A DNA stretch of 64,000 nucleotides from Tethya wilhelma (GCA_964030475.1 CAXIPT010000070.1:1-64000); one strand, 5' to 3'. Shown: positions 45,099 through 57,149, counted from the first letter of the stretch. Numbers and translations: made by a program. The notes: a model not told the origin generated them from the letters alone.

Positions 45099-48000
45099 TT
45101 TGCATGTAGTGAGTACCTATCGTACAGTGACAATGATAGTGAACTTGAGGAATTGCAAAGTTTTCTTGGCTCAAACATCCCTGTGTATGGATCTCCACGT
45201 GTCGGCTACACTGCAAATGAGCTTGTGGATATGATACACAAGGAGGATCCAAAGAAGATGTGCACAGAGAAACGGACAGGTGTACGAACATTTGCTTCAT
45301 TTCTTATTGATCTGAAGTCTGTAAACCACAAAGATCTGGCAGCCGATGACAATGGTGCGTGGGTGACTTCAAGTCCTCGTCGGATGTATGAGGTGAAGTG
45401 GCAACATGGCACTGTACAGTCTTTACAGCATATTCGGAGGGTGACAAGTGAAATGGACAAAAGTGATATCATTACAATCTTTCGGCAGTATGGAACTCAT
45501 CAGGCAACTCCTGAGTTCAGGCGCATCATTACCACAATTCTTGACAGTAAGGGTGTATTGAAGTCTAAAGCAGTAGTTCAATACCTGTTCCTGAATGGCA
45601 AGAAGGTTCCAGTCCATGTCAAGTGCCATGGCAATTCTAAGCGTAAACAATGGCCTTTTTACCGCACTCAGCCAAGTACTCTTCGAGCAATTAGGGAGAA
45701 ATGCAAAATTGAATCCCCTAGTGTAGCCTATAGTAAAGTGTTTGAAGCTGCAGGAGGAATAGAGCATTGTAAGTCAATGTCTGAAGAGCCTCGTAACAAG
45801 TTTCAGGTGTACAATGCTTGTAAGAGTGTAAAGTCAGAGACTGTTCCAGAGAAAGATGAGATATTTGATCTTCTGTCACTTCTTAAACAGCATCAATCAA
45901 TGGGAGATAGTGGGTTCCTTAAAGAGGTACAGATTGGCAGTACACCATGTGCTGTTCTGACAACCAAACGTCAACTGGAAAACATCGTAATGTACTGTTG
46001 CCAGCCCAATCGCTTCTCTGTATTTGGAATTGATGCAACGTTTGAGCTTGGAGATTTCTACGTCACCCTCACCACATACAGAAACCCTTCACTACGTAAC
46101 TGTCAAACAAACAGTGAACCTGTTTTTCTTGGTCCAACGTTTATTCACATGCAACGTCGGACTCAAGATTATCAAGCATTCTTTTCCAGCCTCCTGAAGT
46201 ATGAACCCCGATTGTGTGACCTGAAGGCGTATGGTACAGATGGAGAAGCAGCTCTACCTGCGGCATTAGAATTGTGCTTCCCCAATGCAGTGAGTCTTAG
46301 GTGCTTCATCCACAAGAAGAAAAACATTGAAGAACACCTAAAGGGCTGTTCATCTGCTGTGAAGAAGGAAATAGTACGTGATGTATTTGGAAGCCAAGAA
46401 GGAGATGTTCTGAGCACTGGGCTGGTAGATTGTGACTCCGAACAAGCAAGCTTAGGTCGTCTTCAACAGAGGTGGGAAAAGCTTTCTCCTGGCTTTCACA
46501 AATGGTTTGTCTCCACTCAGGCAAGTGTTTTTCAATGTCACATGATCAGGCCAGTTCGCAAACTTGCTCAGCTTGGATCACCTCCACTCAAGTTCACTAA
46601 CAATCCCAACGAAAGTGCTAATAGTACTGTGAAACACTGGACTGGGTTGAAGAGAAATTCTTGGCCATCATTCGTGCAGAAACTACACAGGTTTGTTGAA
46701 TACCAATTATTTGAGGCTGATATGGCTTTGTATGGGGCAGGTGAATACGCTCTATCTCCTGAACTATCACACCATCAAGTAGATGGCATTGAATGGCACC
46801 GAATGTCGCAAGCACAAAGAAAGACACTCATGAAAGATATATGGAATAGCATGTCGGTGGCTCAGAGTACCCCACGCACCCAGATCAGCAAGCTTTCTGT
46901 ACCTGCTAGAGGCATACATCTTTCAACCATTTCACCCTCAACTCTATCAAGTATATGGGTGAAAGCTGAACGGCTCCTAAGTACACCAGGAGCTATAACT
47001 CCAGCCCCTGGGAATGTTAATGCTAGGATGGTTGCTAGTGATTCATCTGCTCGGCCTCACTTTGTGCAAAAGACAACAGGGAGCAAATTTATCTGTGATG
47101 ACAACTGCCCAATGTGTAAACTGTGCTCCCACACAGTTGCTGTTGCGGAGAGCCTTAAGAGTCTTAAAGAATTTGTTGATACTCTTCACAAGTTGAAACC
47201 AGAGTGCAATTTGACCAAGTTGATAACCACATCTACTGACAGGCGCAAAGCTGATACCAAGTCAGGTGCTCCTAAAAGACGAAGATCTAGCTTACACCAA
47301 GTTCCAATTACATCGTTCAGAAGTCGTATAGATGATGTTTGCTCTGCCAATCCTGGACAGTCTTCAAGAGCAGAAACTGGCCATGAACAGTCATCAGCCT
47401 TTGAGGCAAACTCAAGCTACGTTGGTGAAGATGTCACTGTGGGATGCTCCTCTCAAACTTACAACTATCCTCCATATAGCAGAAATGACTATCTCCATCT
47501 CCATGGTATCCTTACCAATCTACTAGTACCCCTTCTGAGCCATATGGGATGTACAACTATACCTATCCATATGGCAGTCCATATGGATCGCCTTTCCAGC
47601 CTGAGTTTAGCGAGTCAAAACCTTTCGTTGTGAAGCTTTTGAACAATCGAATTAAGAAATGCAGAGGTTGTAACACAGAGTTCTCTAGAAAGGTCGATGG
47701 GTCTCCCCCAGATCCTCCCTTGAATATAGTGATTTGTCATGAAGAAAGGCGTCCATTTAGAGACTCGACAAATGTGACGAGACTCAGTCGCCCTCAAAAT
47801 GTGTATTATCATGCACATCTCTCTTTTATTCGTGCAACAACCCTCATTTCTAACCTGATCTTCTCTATATACCACCTGACTCAGAGCTCTCTGATGCTCA
47901 TAAGAAGTATTTATGTGAGCACCTTGGGTGTGAGTGTTGATGTCACCTTTTCTTATATCACTAGACATAATATGCATTAAACTTGTATAGCTTATTATCA

Positions 48001-48252
48001 TGTGGGTGTGACTGTTGATGTCACCTTTCCTTGTATGATTATATCATTTGACATGTATCGCTTTAAAATTGTTTTTGGATCACTTATCATGTGAGTTAAT
48101 GTTATCAGCTCCAATTCATTCTGAGATTTCATAGTTATTTCATTCATGGCCAAACTCAATTGTTGCTCACGTATTGTGCATGCTCAGATGGGCGTGTCCA
48201 GTTTCGTTTCGTTTCGTTTCTGGTTTTTTGGTTTCTTGGTTTACTAATACCC
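44408..48252 (+). mobile_element. MULE-type transposon copy 2, both ends present
   Basis: TIRs: left AAACCAAGAAACCAGAAACG then repeats of GAAAC and GGACACGCCCATCTGAGCAT; right end is the inverse (ATGCTCAGATGGGCGTGTCC, TTTCTTGGTTTACTAATACC). The element is about 3.84 kb. It lies in satellite A (left flank ACAAACAA, right flank TTTCACCTTAAGATAATG), and T7-T8 runs at both borders may be the target duplication. The left terminus lacks the GGGTA(G/T)TAGT seen at the other ends. Confidence 0.75.
44569..47950 (+). pseudogene. MULE-type transposase, copy 2, nearly full length
   Basis: Exons: 44569-44577, 44671-44792, 44877-44983 and 45110 to about 47950. The DDE residues lie in VFGIDATFELGDFY, AYGTDGEAAL and NNPNESANSTVKHW. 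A SWIM-like zinc motif follows (KFICDDNCPMCKLCSHTVA), then a Lys/Arg segment, a Tyr/Pro linker and a C-terminal zinc domain (IKKCRGCNTEFSR, VICHEERRPFRD, NVYYHAHL, ending KKYLCEHLGCEC). Lesions: a 10-bp deletion in exon 3 near 44950, a frameshift in the Tyr/Pro linker near 47490, and another near 47860. MULE transposases mobilise DNA with 8-10 bp duplications; the assignment rests on DDE spacing and the SWIM-like motif. Confidence 0.75.
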
Positions 48253-48253
48253 A

Positions 48254-49015
48254 TTTTTTTTCACCTTAAGATAATGTTCCAAGTGTTGAAAAAAGTAACT
48301 ATTAGCTAAAGTGTTTCTTTTGTGCTAAAAAATCTTTTCAAGACAAAATAAACGTTTTTTGTCAAAAATTTACTTTTTAGCCACAGAAAATTTTCTAAGT
48401 CGATAGTCAGTCAAAAACACTAAGTTATTTATTTGTACAGTTTTAAACTTTGTTTATCACAATATTTTTCATTTCAAGAGAATGTTCCAAGTTTTGAGAA
48501 AAGTAACTGTTCCAAGTGTTGAAAAAAGTAACTATTCACAAAAGTGTTTCTTTTGTGCTTAAAAAATCTTTTCAAGAAATAATAAACGTTATTTGTCAAA
48601 AGTGTATTTTTTAGTGACAGAAAATTATCTAAGTTGATAATCAGATTTTTTGGTCACAGAAAATTTTCTAAGTCGATAGTCAGTCAAAAACACTAAGTTA
48701 TTTATTTATACAGTTTTAAACTTTGTTTATCACAATATTTTTCATTTCAAGAGAATGTTCCAGGTTTTGAGAAAAGTAACTGTTCCAAGTGTTGAAAAAA
48801 GTAACTATTCACAAAAGTGTTTCTTTTGTGCTAAAAATCTTTTCAAGAAATAATAAACGTTTTTTGTCAAAAGTGTATTTTTTAGTCACAGAAAATTATC
48901 TAAGTTGATAATTGACAATGTTCTTTATCTATACTGTGAGAAAACTTTGTTTATCACAAACAATGTTTTTCACCTCAAGATAATGTTCCAAATGTTGAAA
49001 AATTAACTATTCACA
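48254..49015 (+). repeat. Satellite A array with an internal duplication
   Basis: About three to four monomers. The block GTTTTAAACTTTGTTTATCA to GTAACTGTTCCAAGTGTTG occurs twice (about 48440-48520 and 48715-48800), so a segment of about 275 bp was duplicated out of register. Confidence 0.85.
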
Positions 49016-49532
49016 AAAGATTAGGAAGGGCTTTTTATATGATGCAGCTAAGCAGCAATCAAGCTTACTATACCCCAAGTCTTGTTGCTTAGTGAAGCTT
49101 TTGCTGGTAAAAGAAAGCCTAACATACAGGAGGGTCAAATACGCTTTCCTGCTAGTCAGCAATGCTTATAAAAGCGATGCTATGGCTAAATAGCCTAACT
49201 ATACCTGCAACTACGTAGTAAGTTTCAAGCTTATCTCCCGAAGAGTTGTAAAAAAAACGTCAATCTGAAGTCGACCATCGTGATCGCAAAAATCGTGACC
49301 GTTAGTCTCCAACGACGAGTAGCACCACACCTTACAAGCAGTTCTAAGTCTGTTTGGATATTTTAGTAGAGTCATCCCTTACCTATTTGTACATAAAGTT
49401 TAAAGTTCAGGGCTAATATTTTAGCTTACAAAATAATCGCTAGTGGTGCCTTAACGCGATGTTGCGTCAACTGCAGTTTGAAGCACCCATGCGGATGATG
49501 CGATTTAGAATCAACCACAGGTAATCAGTTAA
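49016..49532. mobile_element. PiggyBac-derived non-autonomous fragment
   Basis: The left part duplicates 37236-37604. The right end is GGTAATCAG followed by TTAA (49529-49532), matching the inverted piggyBac terminus GGTAATCGG TTAA at 35761-35772 with one change. The left end lacks a TTAA terminus. No coding sequence is present. Confidence 0.6.
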
Positions 49533-49643
49533 ACGACCCTAACGTAAAACTAGAGGCATAGATCAACACGTTGCAAGTTGAAGCGTTCAAATCCAACCTA
49601 GCGTTATTAAGTTTGAAGTGACTGAAGTTTGATAATCTATAGA

Positions 49644-51347
49644 ATGACAGCAAAAGAAGTGCAGAGAACACTAACTCCTGCTGAAGCTGACCATTCCGAG
49701 CCTTTTGATAAGCACACTGTGTCTCAGCTACGTTGGTGGCTGTTGTGTAGAGGTATCAATGTGCCAAGGTCTTGGAGAAAGCAGCAAGTAATAGACAGGT
49801 ACGCTTGCAATATTTATTATAGAGTGTGTCTAGTTACATACACTACAAGTATGAGCTATAGTTGTATACTTCTGTGCACCCTACCTGTTTATAGAATACA
49901 GCAAGTCAAACATGATGTCATCCCTGCGGTTGATGTGGATGGATCATATGTATACAAGAAATACATCTCTCTTGCTGAAGCTGGACAACAAGTTGCTCGA
50001 CCAGGGCCACCGTCTCCTCCTCTTACAGAATGGAAACTGGTCTCTGAAGCCACATGTAAAGACGTTGGTATTCATATTCCTCTTGTGACGTCAGGTAAAC
50101 ATTTAAATATCTCACTTCAGTTACGCTAATATTTGTTTACGTGCTGATTTTTTTCCCCTTCATTTTATATTCCTACTGTAAGTTTGGTATATGTGACCTG
50201 TCAAGGGAAAACGTGCCGGTTAGGAAATTATTGTTTTTGGAGTAAAATGCAGTTTTAGTTTAATTCGCGTTTTTGCGCGATTTTTTTTTTCTTGCACGGA
50301 TGTGCTGCGCTACATCTCAGCATGCTCCACGCAAAATTTGAGGGGTGGAGCTGCTTTTGTTGCAGAGATATAGACAGCAATGTCAGCCTCGTTCATTTCT
50401 ACTTAGTTGCTAACACGGAGGACAGTTGCTACGCTGTGCAACAAACCGTAGCGAATATTTATGAGCAGGGCAGCTGCCACTAAAAATGATTTTTTTATTT
50501 GGTGTTCTTATAAACTTATAAGCTGACTAATCTCAAAATTTTGCTACAGCACATGGACAGAAAGGTAAGCTAAAGCTTTATATGTGCTTGTCTAATACAA
50601 GCGCTTTCATACAGTAGCTTTCTACTCGTGGATATTGCCTCTCCCTGTACGGTGATCGCGTACAGGTTATTTTGAGGCTTATATTAGTTCTTGGAACTTA
50701 CTGTACCTAGAATCTATCTCTCTACTAGCAAGCGCTTACCTCCTTGAGTGGATTAGCTGTCTCCTGGGTCTTTCCTAGCTACTCGCTTCTCACTAAATAA
50801 TTTTAGTCCCCACGTGGCTGGCTGTGGTAATATTCAGCATGTACTGTACATGATCTAATTATGATACGGAGAGTATACGGACCGCCCATAGTTTACCTAG
50901 CAACAACTTTACAACCGTTTTTCTAGGAAGCCACGAGTGGAGGCAGGGCTGCTTGCAAGAGCTGTATCTGGAAAACTACTTGAGCTATGCGCATCAAATT
51001 TTGATATGCGCTTCCTGGGAAGGCCTAGATATACATGGAATAGCTAACTTAAAATTCGCAGACTTTCCTAACCGGCACGTTTTCCCTTGACAGGTCACAT
51101 ATATTTACTTTGCTGGACATTTGGGCCATTATGGTGACCAGGGTGCTTTTAGGGCACTTGCGCGAGGATACACTCATTGGACTTCTGGGAGATTACAACA
51201 AATGGAAGTGAATTTGTCACACCCAGCTTACAGTCATGTTCGCCGTCAGATGAAGCCTTCTATGAAGCATTGTTTGTACACTGTACATGCTTTGAAATGA
51301 GAAGGAGAACTAGCAACCATTTGCTCAGCTACTTGTGAATGTACTGC
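49644..51347 (+). pseudogene. SAP-like/SWIM-domain protein gene, fragment split by a MITE
   Basis: Exon 49644-49798 encodes MTAKEVQRTLTPAEAD and a SAP-like helix pair (VSQLRWWLLCRGINVPRSW). Exon 49895-50094 continues in phase (IPAVDVDGSYVYKKY). A MITE follows at 50192-51099. After it, ARGYTHWTSGRLQQMEVN and HVRRQMKPSMKHCLYTVHA lead to a partial SWIM motif (ATCECTAG) before a GGTATG donor at about 51350. An in-frame TGA lies near 51300. No acceptor is left between the MITE and the third coding block. The layout recalls cnidarian/sponge proteins with SAP, SWIM and YqaJ-type nuclease parts, often element-associated; the nuclease part is not seen. Confidence 0.5.
50192..51099. mobile_element. TGTGACCTGTC MITE, copy 2
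   Basis: The copy is nearly identical to 24829-25739 over 908 bp, with the same TIRs. It is flanked by TATA on both sides (50188-50191 and 51100-51103). Its open frame around 50292-50483 has the same counterpart in copy 1 but no recognisable domain and probably is not a gene. Confidence 0.8.
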
Positions 51348-51357
51348 AGGGTATGTT

Positions 51358-51861
51358 CATCATTTTAAACATCACACACATGTACACTCTCTCACACACA
51401 CACAATCATTGAATTTAATCAAAATTTTTGTACTTACATGCATGTGACCTATTGTCACACATGTTTGTTTACTAGTATTTCCTATGATGGGTAAATGAAA
51501 CCAAATACATGATTGTTTTGAACTTTTCATGCACTTTGGTCATTTCTATGCGTGATCATTCTATTTAATACCCACCTGCTAATGTTACACTCAAGTTTAT
51601 AAGTACTAACTTGCTTTTTTTCTTCTTCTTGAGTTATCTCTTGGCTTTCTTCTTTTGCAGTACTTGGAAGAAATTTTTAGCGAGGCTTCTTTATAGGTAA
51701 TTACTTGCTTGTTGTCTTCTTCTTGAGTTAGCTTTTGGCTTTTTTCTTTGTTTGCAGAACTTGGAAAAAATTTTTAAGGGGCACTTCATCAGTATGCAAA
51801 TATTCTACTACAAACTCGTTTCACTACAATGTGCAACATGAATAATTATGACACAGAGAGT
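51358..51861 (+). repeat. Local duplication, copy 1 (matches 56596-57076)
   Basis: Shared blocks include CATCACACACATGTACACTC, CATTGAATTTAATCAAAATT, CTATGCGTGATCATTCTATT and TTCTACTA(C/T)AAACTCGTTTC. Similarity is high, with small indels (two tandem TCTTCTTCTTGAG units in both). The duplicated DNA is non-coding. Copy 1 carries a MITE at its right end that copy 2 lacks. Confidence 0.8.
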
Positions 51862-52939
51862 ATATGTGACCCAATTTTGGAAAACCGACCAGATGTAGTA
51901 AAACTTTATTTGTAGTAATCGGCGATTGTAGTGTAATTCGCGACGCGCGCGCGAAAATTTTTTTTTTGCACCAATGGGGAGGGGCACACCTCGGCGAGCT
52001 GCAGACGTGATTTTACGGGTGGGGCTGCTTCTATTGCTGAGATATAAGCGTTTGAATGCAGCTATGTCAGCCATGGCTAGCTTCTCTCCCGTTAGTACAC
52101 GGGATGCGTTGCCATGTTCATTGATTGATAAGTACATGATGCAGCTGCTGCTGTGCATCTCATTATAATCTTGCATATTTAATTTGCAACAAAAAACAAT
52201 ACATTGTTCATGAACTAAACACTTCTAGCAGAAAGAAATCTCTTCCAGATGATCAGAAGATGGCCCACAGTGTTGCAGAATCGCTGGGCTATGCCAGGAG
52301 CTGTTTATCTGTGCATAATAATGAATGATTGTATTGTACATTGTGTATAATAAATTTGCAATGAAATTTGTGGGGGAGAGAAGCTAAGCGCTTCTTATTA
52401 TGGGCAATAAGTATTAGCTAAACTGTTTCCTACAGTTAGAATAGCTATAGATGCATGCATTAATATTGGGCGCTTATTTCTGCGCCATTTATAGCTTAGT
52501 TACTCTAGTTACAGCCCACCCGCTATATTATTCTACTTAGTAGACTTACTTACCTTGTTGTTGAATCCTCCTGGAAGGCTCCCTGGTCTTCTGTGTCTTT
52601 AAAAAGGCTCATAAAGTAAGTTTTAACTAGCCCTTCAACTAACTTCATGCATATTCTGATACTACACTAAAATTGTACCACAAACATAAATTGTTTGTAA
52701 CACGGATAGTATACGGAGTTTGTGTACTCGCGCTTAGCAACGTATTCGCTCACGATTTTAGCGAGTAAAATTGGAATGAACGGTCGGTATATTTGAGCTC
52801 ATATCTCCAAAACTATAGCGCCTAGCCGCTTCAAATTTGGAAAATAGCTAGCTGATATGACGTAGATTACAATGCAAGCGCTATCTCAAAATTCGCATAT
52901 TACTACATCTGGTCGGTTTTCCAAAATTCGGTCACATAT
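51862..52939. mobile_element. Larger MITE of the ATATGTGACC family
   Basis: The TIRs are ATATGTGACCC at left (continuing AATTTTGGAAAACCGACCAG) and the inverse (CTGGTCGGTTTTCCAAAATT, CGGTCACATAT) at right. The element is about 1.08 kb, and its start is related to the 24829 family. At 57068-57080 the duplicated region shows the site without insertion (ACACAGAGTGATTG), indicating a short GAG duplication. A short frame near 52230-52330 (SLPDDQKMAHSVAESLGYA) is of unknown meaning. Confidence 0.75.
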
Positions 52940-53149
52940 GGAGTGATTGTAGTACACCATAGCAACATATTCATTGACATTTTTTGCATAGTAACTGTAT
53001 TAAGCGATCGGTTTTTATAGGCTATATCTAACCTAGCCGAATCAAATTTTGTTTTCCGCATCTACATATGACATAATTGCAAAAGAAACAATAATCGTGA
53101 TTTTTACCGGCAAATACATCTGGTATGTTTTTCAAAATTGGGTCACATA
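52940..53149. repeat. Remnant right half of a related MITE
   Basis: After the duplicated segment (to about 53018), the sequence ends with CATCTGGTATGTTTTTCAAA and TTGGGTCACATAT, a diverged right TIR of the ATATGTGACC family, with no matching left end. Satellite follows. Confidence 0.55.
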
Positions 53150-54906
53150 TTTTGCCTTGAAAACATTTTCTAGCACAAAAAAACATTTTTTTTAAAATTT
53201 ACTTTTTTCTGAACATTCTCTCAATGTAATAAACGTCAAGAATTGAAAAACAAAGTTTTCCACCGAACAGAAAAAGAACTTAGTCTTTTTGAGTGAATAT
53301 AGACTTATAAAATTTTCTCAGATCAAAAAGAACACTTTGTGACAATTTAGTTTTTTTAAAACAGAACATTCTTTAGATGTAAAATAAATTTTTAGTGAAA
53401 AACAAAATTTTCTCATGGAAGAGAAAAAAAACTTTGTCTTTTTGAGTGACTGGACTTCGAAAAGTTTTTAAAATCTAAAAGACACCGAAAAAAAAGGATT
53501 TGTTTTGCCTTTGTATTTATTAATCACAGAAAATTTTCTAAATCGATACTCAGTCAAAAAGACTAAGTTCTTTATCTATGCAGTGAGAAAACTTTGCTTA
53601 TCACAAACAATGCTTTTCACCTCACGATAATGTTCCAAGTGTTGAAGAAAGTAACTATTCATAAAAGTGTTTTTTTTCCTCTAAAAATGTTTCAAGGCAA
53701 AGTAAACATTTTTATGTAAAGTGTAATTTTTATCACAAATTATTTATGTTAATAGTCAGTCAAATAGACAATCTTTTTAACCTTAAAATAATGTTCCAAG
53801 TGTTGAAAAAAGTAACTATTCACACAAATGTATGTTTTGTGCAAAAAAATATTTTTAAGGCAAAATAAACGTTTTTTGTCAAAAGATTATTTTTCAGTCA
53901 CAGAAAATTTTCTAAGTTGATAGTCAGTCAAAAAGACTAAGTTCTTTATCTTTACACTGAGAAAACTTTGTTTATCACAAACAATGTTTTTCACCTCTAA
54001 ATAATGTTCCAAGTGTTGAAAAAAGCAACTATTCACAAAAATGTTTCTATATAGTGCAAAAATATCTTCTTACGGTAAAATGTACATTTTTTTGTTAAAA
54101 GTGTATTTTTTGTCACAGAAAATTTTCTAAGTCAATAGTCAGTCAAAAAGACTAAGTTCTTTATCTGAACTGTGAGAAAACTTTGTTTATCACAATGTTT
54201 TTCACCTCAAGATAATGTTCCAAGTGTTGAAAAAAGTAACAATTCACGTTTCTTTTGTGCTGAAAAATCTTTTCAATGCAAAATACACCTTTTTTTGTCA
54301 AAAGTTAATTTTTTGTCACAGAAAATTTTTTAAGTCAATAGTCAGTTAAAAAGACTAAGTTCTTTATCTATACTGTGAGAAAACTTTGTTTATCACAAAC
54401 AATGTTTTTTCACCTCCTGATAATATTCCAAGTGTTGAAAAAAGCAACTATTTACAAAAGTGTTTTTGTTTTGTGCTAAAAATCTCAACTCAAAATTAAC
54501 GTTTTTTGTGAAAAGTGCTTATTTTTAGTCACAGAAAGTTTTCTGAGTCGATAATCAGTCAAAAGACTAAGTTGTTTATGTATACAGTGAGAAAACTTTA
54601 CTTATCACAAACAATGTTTTTCACCTCAAGACAATGTTCCAAGTGTTCAAAAAAGTAACTATTCACAAAAGTGTTTCTTTTGTGCTAAAAAATCTTTTCA
54701 AGGTAAATAAAGATTTTTGTTAAAAGTGTATTTTTATGTTTCAGAAAAATTTTTAAGTCAATAGTCAGTCAAAAACACTAAGTTCTTTATCTGTACTGTG
54801 AAAATACTTTGTTTATCACAAACAATGTTTTTCACCTCAAGATAATGTTCCAAGTGTTGAAAAAAGCAACTATTCAAAAAAGTTTCTTTTGTGCTAAAAA
54901 ATCTTT
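53150..54906. repeat. Satellite array with an orientation switch
   Basis: From 53150 to about 53515 monomers are reversed (GAAAAACAAAGTTTTC, AACTTAGTCTTTTTGAGTG). From about 53520 they are forward A-type up to CTTTTTAA at 54906. The switch point (GTTTTGCCTTTGTATTTATT) recurs at about 57600, so the region was duplicated after the inversion. Confidence 0.88.
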
Positions 54907-55466
54907 TTAACACTTAGCAGACGATTATCACGAATACGTGACATAATTACAATTACGTACCACTTCCGGAAGACGATTGTCACGTTTCCATGACGCGTAT
55001 AATTATAAGACAAAGCTTAGCGTCTTAGGCTTTTTTGTCAGCTAGTTGAACAGAGTTACAAAAGCGATGCTATGGTCATATAGTCTAGCTATTGCTGCAA
55101 TAACATAGCAAGTACTAAGCCTCTACTAGCTAAGACCACGGAGAAAACGAGAAACTAAAACCGAAAATCGCGATCGCGACTATTGCGACCATAACAGACT
55201 TATGAGCAAAAAACTAGCTAGCCTAACTGAATCCAAAAAGTGATGGTATAGCCTTATTGCCTAGCTATCCCTGCAGTATTATATAAAGTACTAACCGTGT
55301 GCTCTGTAGGACTCTGGAGAAAACAAGCTACTAAAAGCGATGGTCGTGATCGTGACCTTTGTCGCTTTATGAGCCTATAGCGCCACGCCTATTTCAAGGT
55401 TTAAGTTGGAAGTTCATATTTAAGTAGGGCAATACCTTACCTGTCTGCACAGCTAGTTCAAAGTTC

Positions 55467-55807
55467 NNNNNNNNNNNNNNNNNNNNNNNNNNNNNNNNNN
55501 NNNNNNNNNNNNNNNNNNNNNNNNNNNNNNNNNNNNNNNNNNNNNNNNNNNNNNNNNNNNNNNNNNNNNNNNNNNNNNNNNNNNNNNNNNNNNNNNNNNN
55601 NNNNNNNNNNNNNNNNNNNNNNNNNNNNNNNNNNNNNNNNNNNNNNNNNNNNNNNNNNNNNNNNNNNNNNNNNNNNNNNNNNNNNNNNNNNNNNNNNNNN
55701 NNNNNNNNNNNNNNNNNNNNNNNNNNNNNNNNNNNNNNNNNNNNNNNNNNNNNNNNNNNNNNNNNNNNNNNNNNNNNNNNNNNNNNNNNNNNNNNNNNNN
55801 NNNNNNN
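55467..55807. other. Assembly gap (341 N)
   Basis: A run of N; open frames reported across it carry no information. Confidence 0.98.
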
Positions 55808-56050
55808 TAATGAGACATAGGAATGGCCAAATCGTAAAAAAGAAAGCAAACAAGATTGAATGGCTGTATGAGTGTGTAAAGAATTATTCCTATGGGCAAC
55901 ATGAGGGACTCAACATGGTGAGAGAGTACTACATGCAGCCCACACAGGAATGATTCTGCACACACTCAAACAGCCATTCAATCTTGTTTGCTTTCTTTTT
56001 TACGATTTGGCCATTCCTATGTCTCATACATTTCCAATGTTTTTTTCACT
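55808..56050. mobile_element. Foldback MITE, copy 3 (left end in the gap)
   Basis: The arm TAATGAGACATAGGAATGGC is mirrored by GCCATTCCTATGTCTCATAC. The stem also includes CAAACAAGATTGAATGGCTG. It is more diverged from copies 1 and 2 than they are from each other. Confidence 0.75.
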
Positions 56051-56595
56051 TGTATAATAGTGTACTTGTAGCTGATTCTTGTTAGTCTAACCTCATGGTC
56101 TATATACTGTCAATACGTTGTGCTGTTAACTATTGAACTGTTATACAGTGTACTCGTCGCTACGCTATTCCTAGCTAACTCCGCCAACAGTCAAGACTTG
56201 TGGTAAATAATTAAAAATTCAGTCCTGCTGTTCTTCAAAACGAGCGCTAATGGAGCGCTTCTTGTCTCTTTCTTGCTCTGACTATCTCTTTATCCTTCGT
56301 TGGCTCCTTGACTGTCTTCTCTAAGCTTTGTAAAACAACGCTAGCACTCGAGCGTTGAACTATTCATTGCCTTTTCCGGAAGTATACGGATTACGTAACT
56401 CATTCCATAGTTACGTATAAAAATTGCAAACTCTGCAATCTTTAGTATGGGCGCTCCACGTGTATAAGCACTCATATCTCTGCAACTACAAGCGCCCAGG
56501 AGCTCAGAATCAATAGTTCAAAGGTTATACTAGGTGATAAAAAGAAAATCAATTTTGCGCATTATGCTTAGTTTTCTCAGAGAGGGTCACATATA
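56051..56595. other. Probable MITE remnant, no gene
   Basis: The region ends in GAGAGGGTCACATATA, which resembles a right TIR of the ATATGTGACC family, directly before the duplicated segment. The rest shows no coding features. Confidence 0.4.
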
Positions 56596-57149
56596 CATCA
56601 CACACATGTACACTCTCTCTCACACACACACACAATCATTGAATTTAATCAAAATTTTTGTGCTTACATGCATCTGTCCTATTGTCACACATGTTTGTTT
56701 ACTAGTATTTCCTATGATGGGTAAATGAAACCAAATACATGATTGTTTTGAACTTTTCATGCACTTTGGTCATTTCTATGCGTGATCATTCTATTTAATA
56801 CCCACCTGCTAACCTTACATTCAGTACTTACTTGCTTTTTGTCTTCTTCTTGAGTTATCTCTTGGCTTTCTTCTTCTTTTGCAGTACTTGAAAGAAATTT
56901 TTAGCGAGGCTTCTTTATAGGTAATTACTTGCTTGTTGTCTTCTTGAGTTAGCTTTTGGCTTTCTTCTTTCTTTGCAGGACTTAGAAAAGATTTTAAGGG
57001 GCGCTTCATCAGTATGCAAATATTCTACTATAAACTCGTTTCACTACAATGTGAAACATGAATAATTATGACACAGAGTGATTGTAGTACACTATAGCAA
57101 CATATTAATTGACATTTTTGCATAGTAACTGTATTGAGCGATCGGTTTA
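56596..57149 (+). repeat. Local duplication, copy 2, with empty insertion site
   Basis: The segment matches 51358-51861 and then continues without interruption into the sequence that in copy 1 lies after the MITE (TGATTGTAGTACAC... matching 52943-53018). It therefore shows the pre-insertion state. At its right end it runs into the inner end of the 57150-57452 inverted repeat. Confidence 0.8.

Noticed and set aside
50292..50483. 63-codon frame conserved between the two TGTGACCTGTC MITE copies (other copy at 24929-25120)
   Set aside because: Conservation equals that of the surrounding non-coding MITE sequence and no domain is visible; judged a chance frame.
55394..55965. Long minus-strand frames of 131-170 codons
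   Set aside because: Most of their length is the run of N at 55467-55807.
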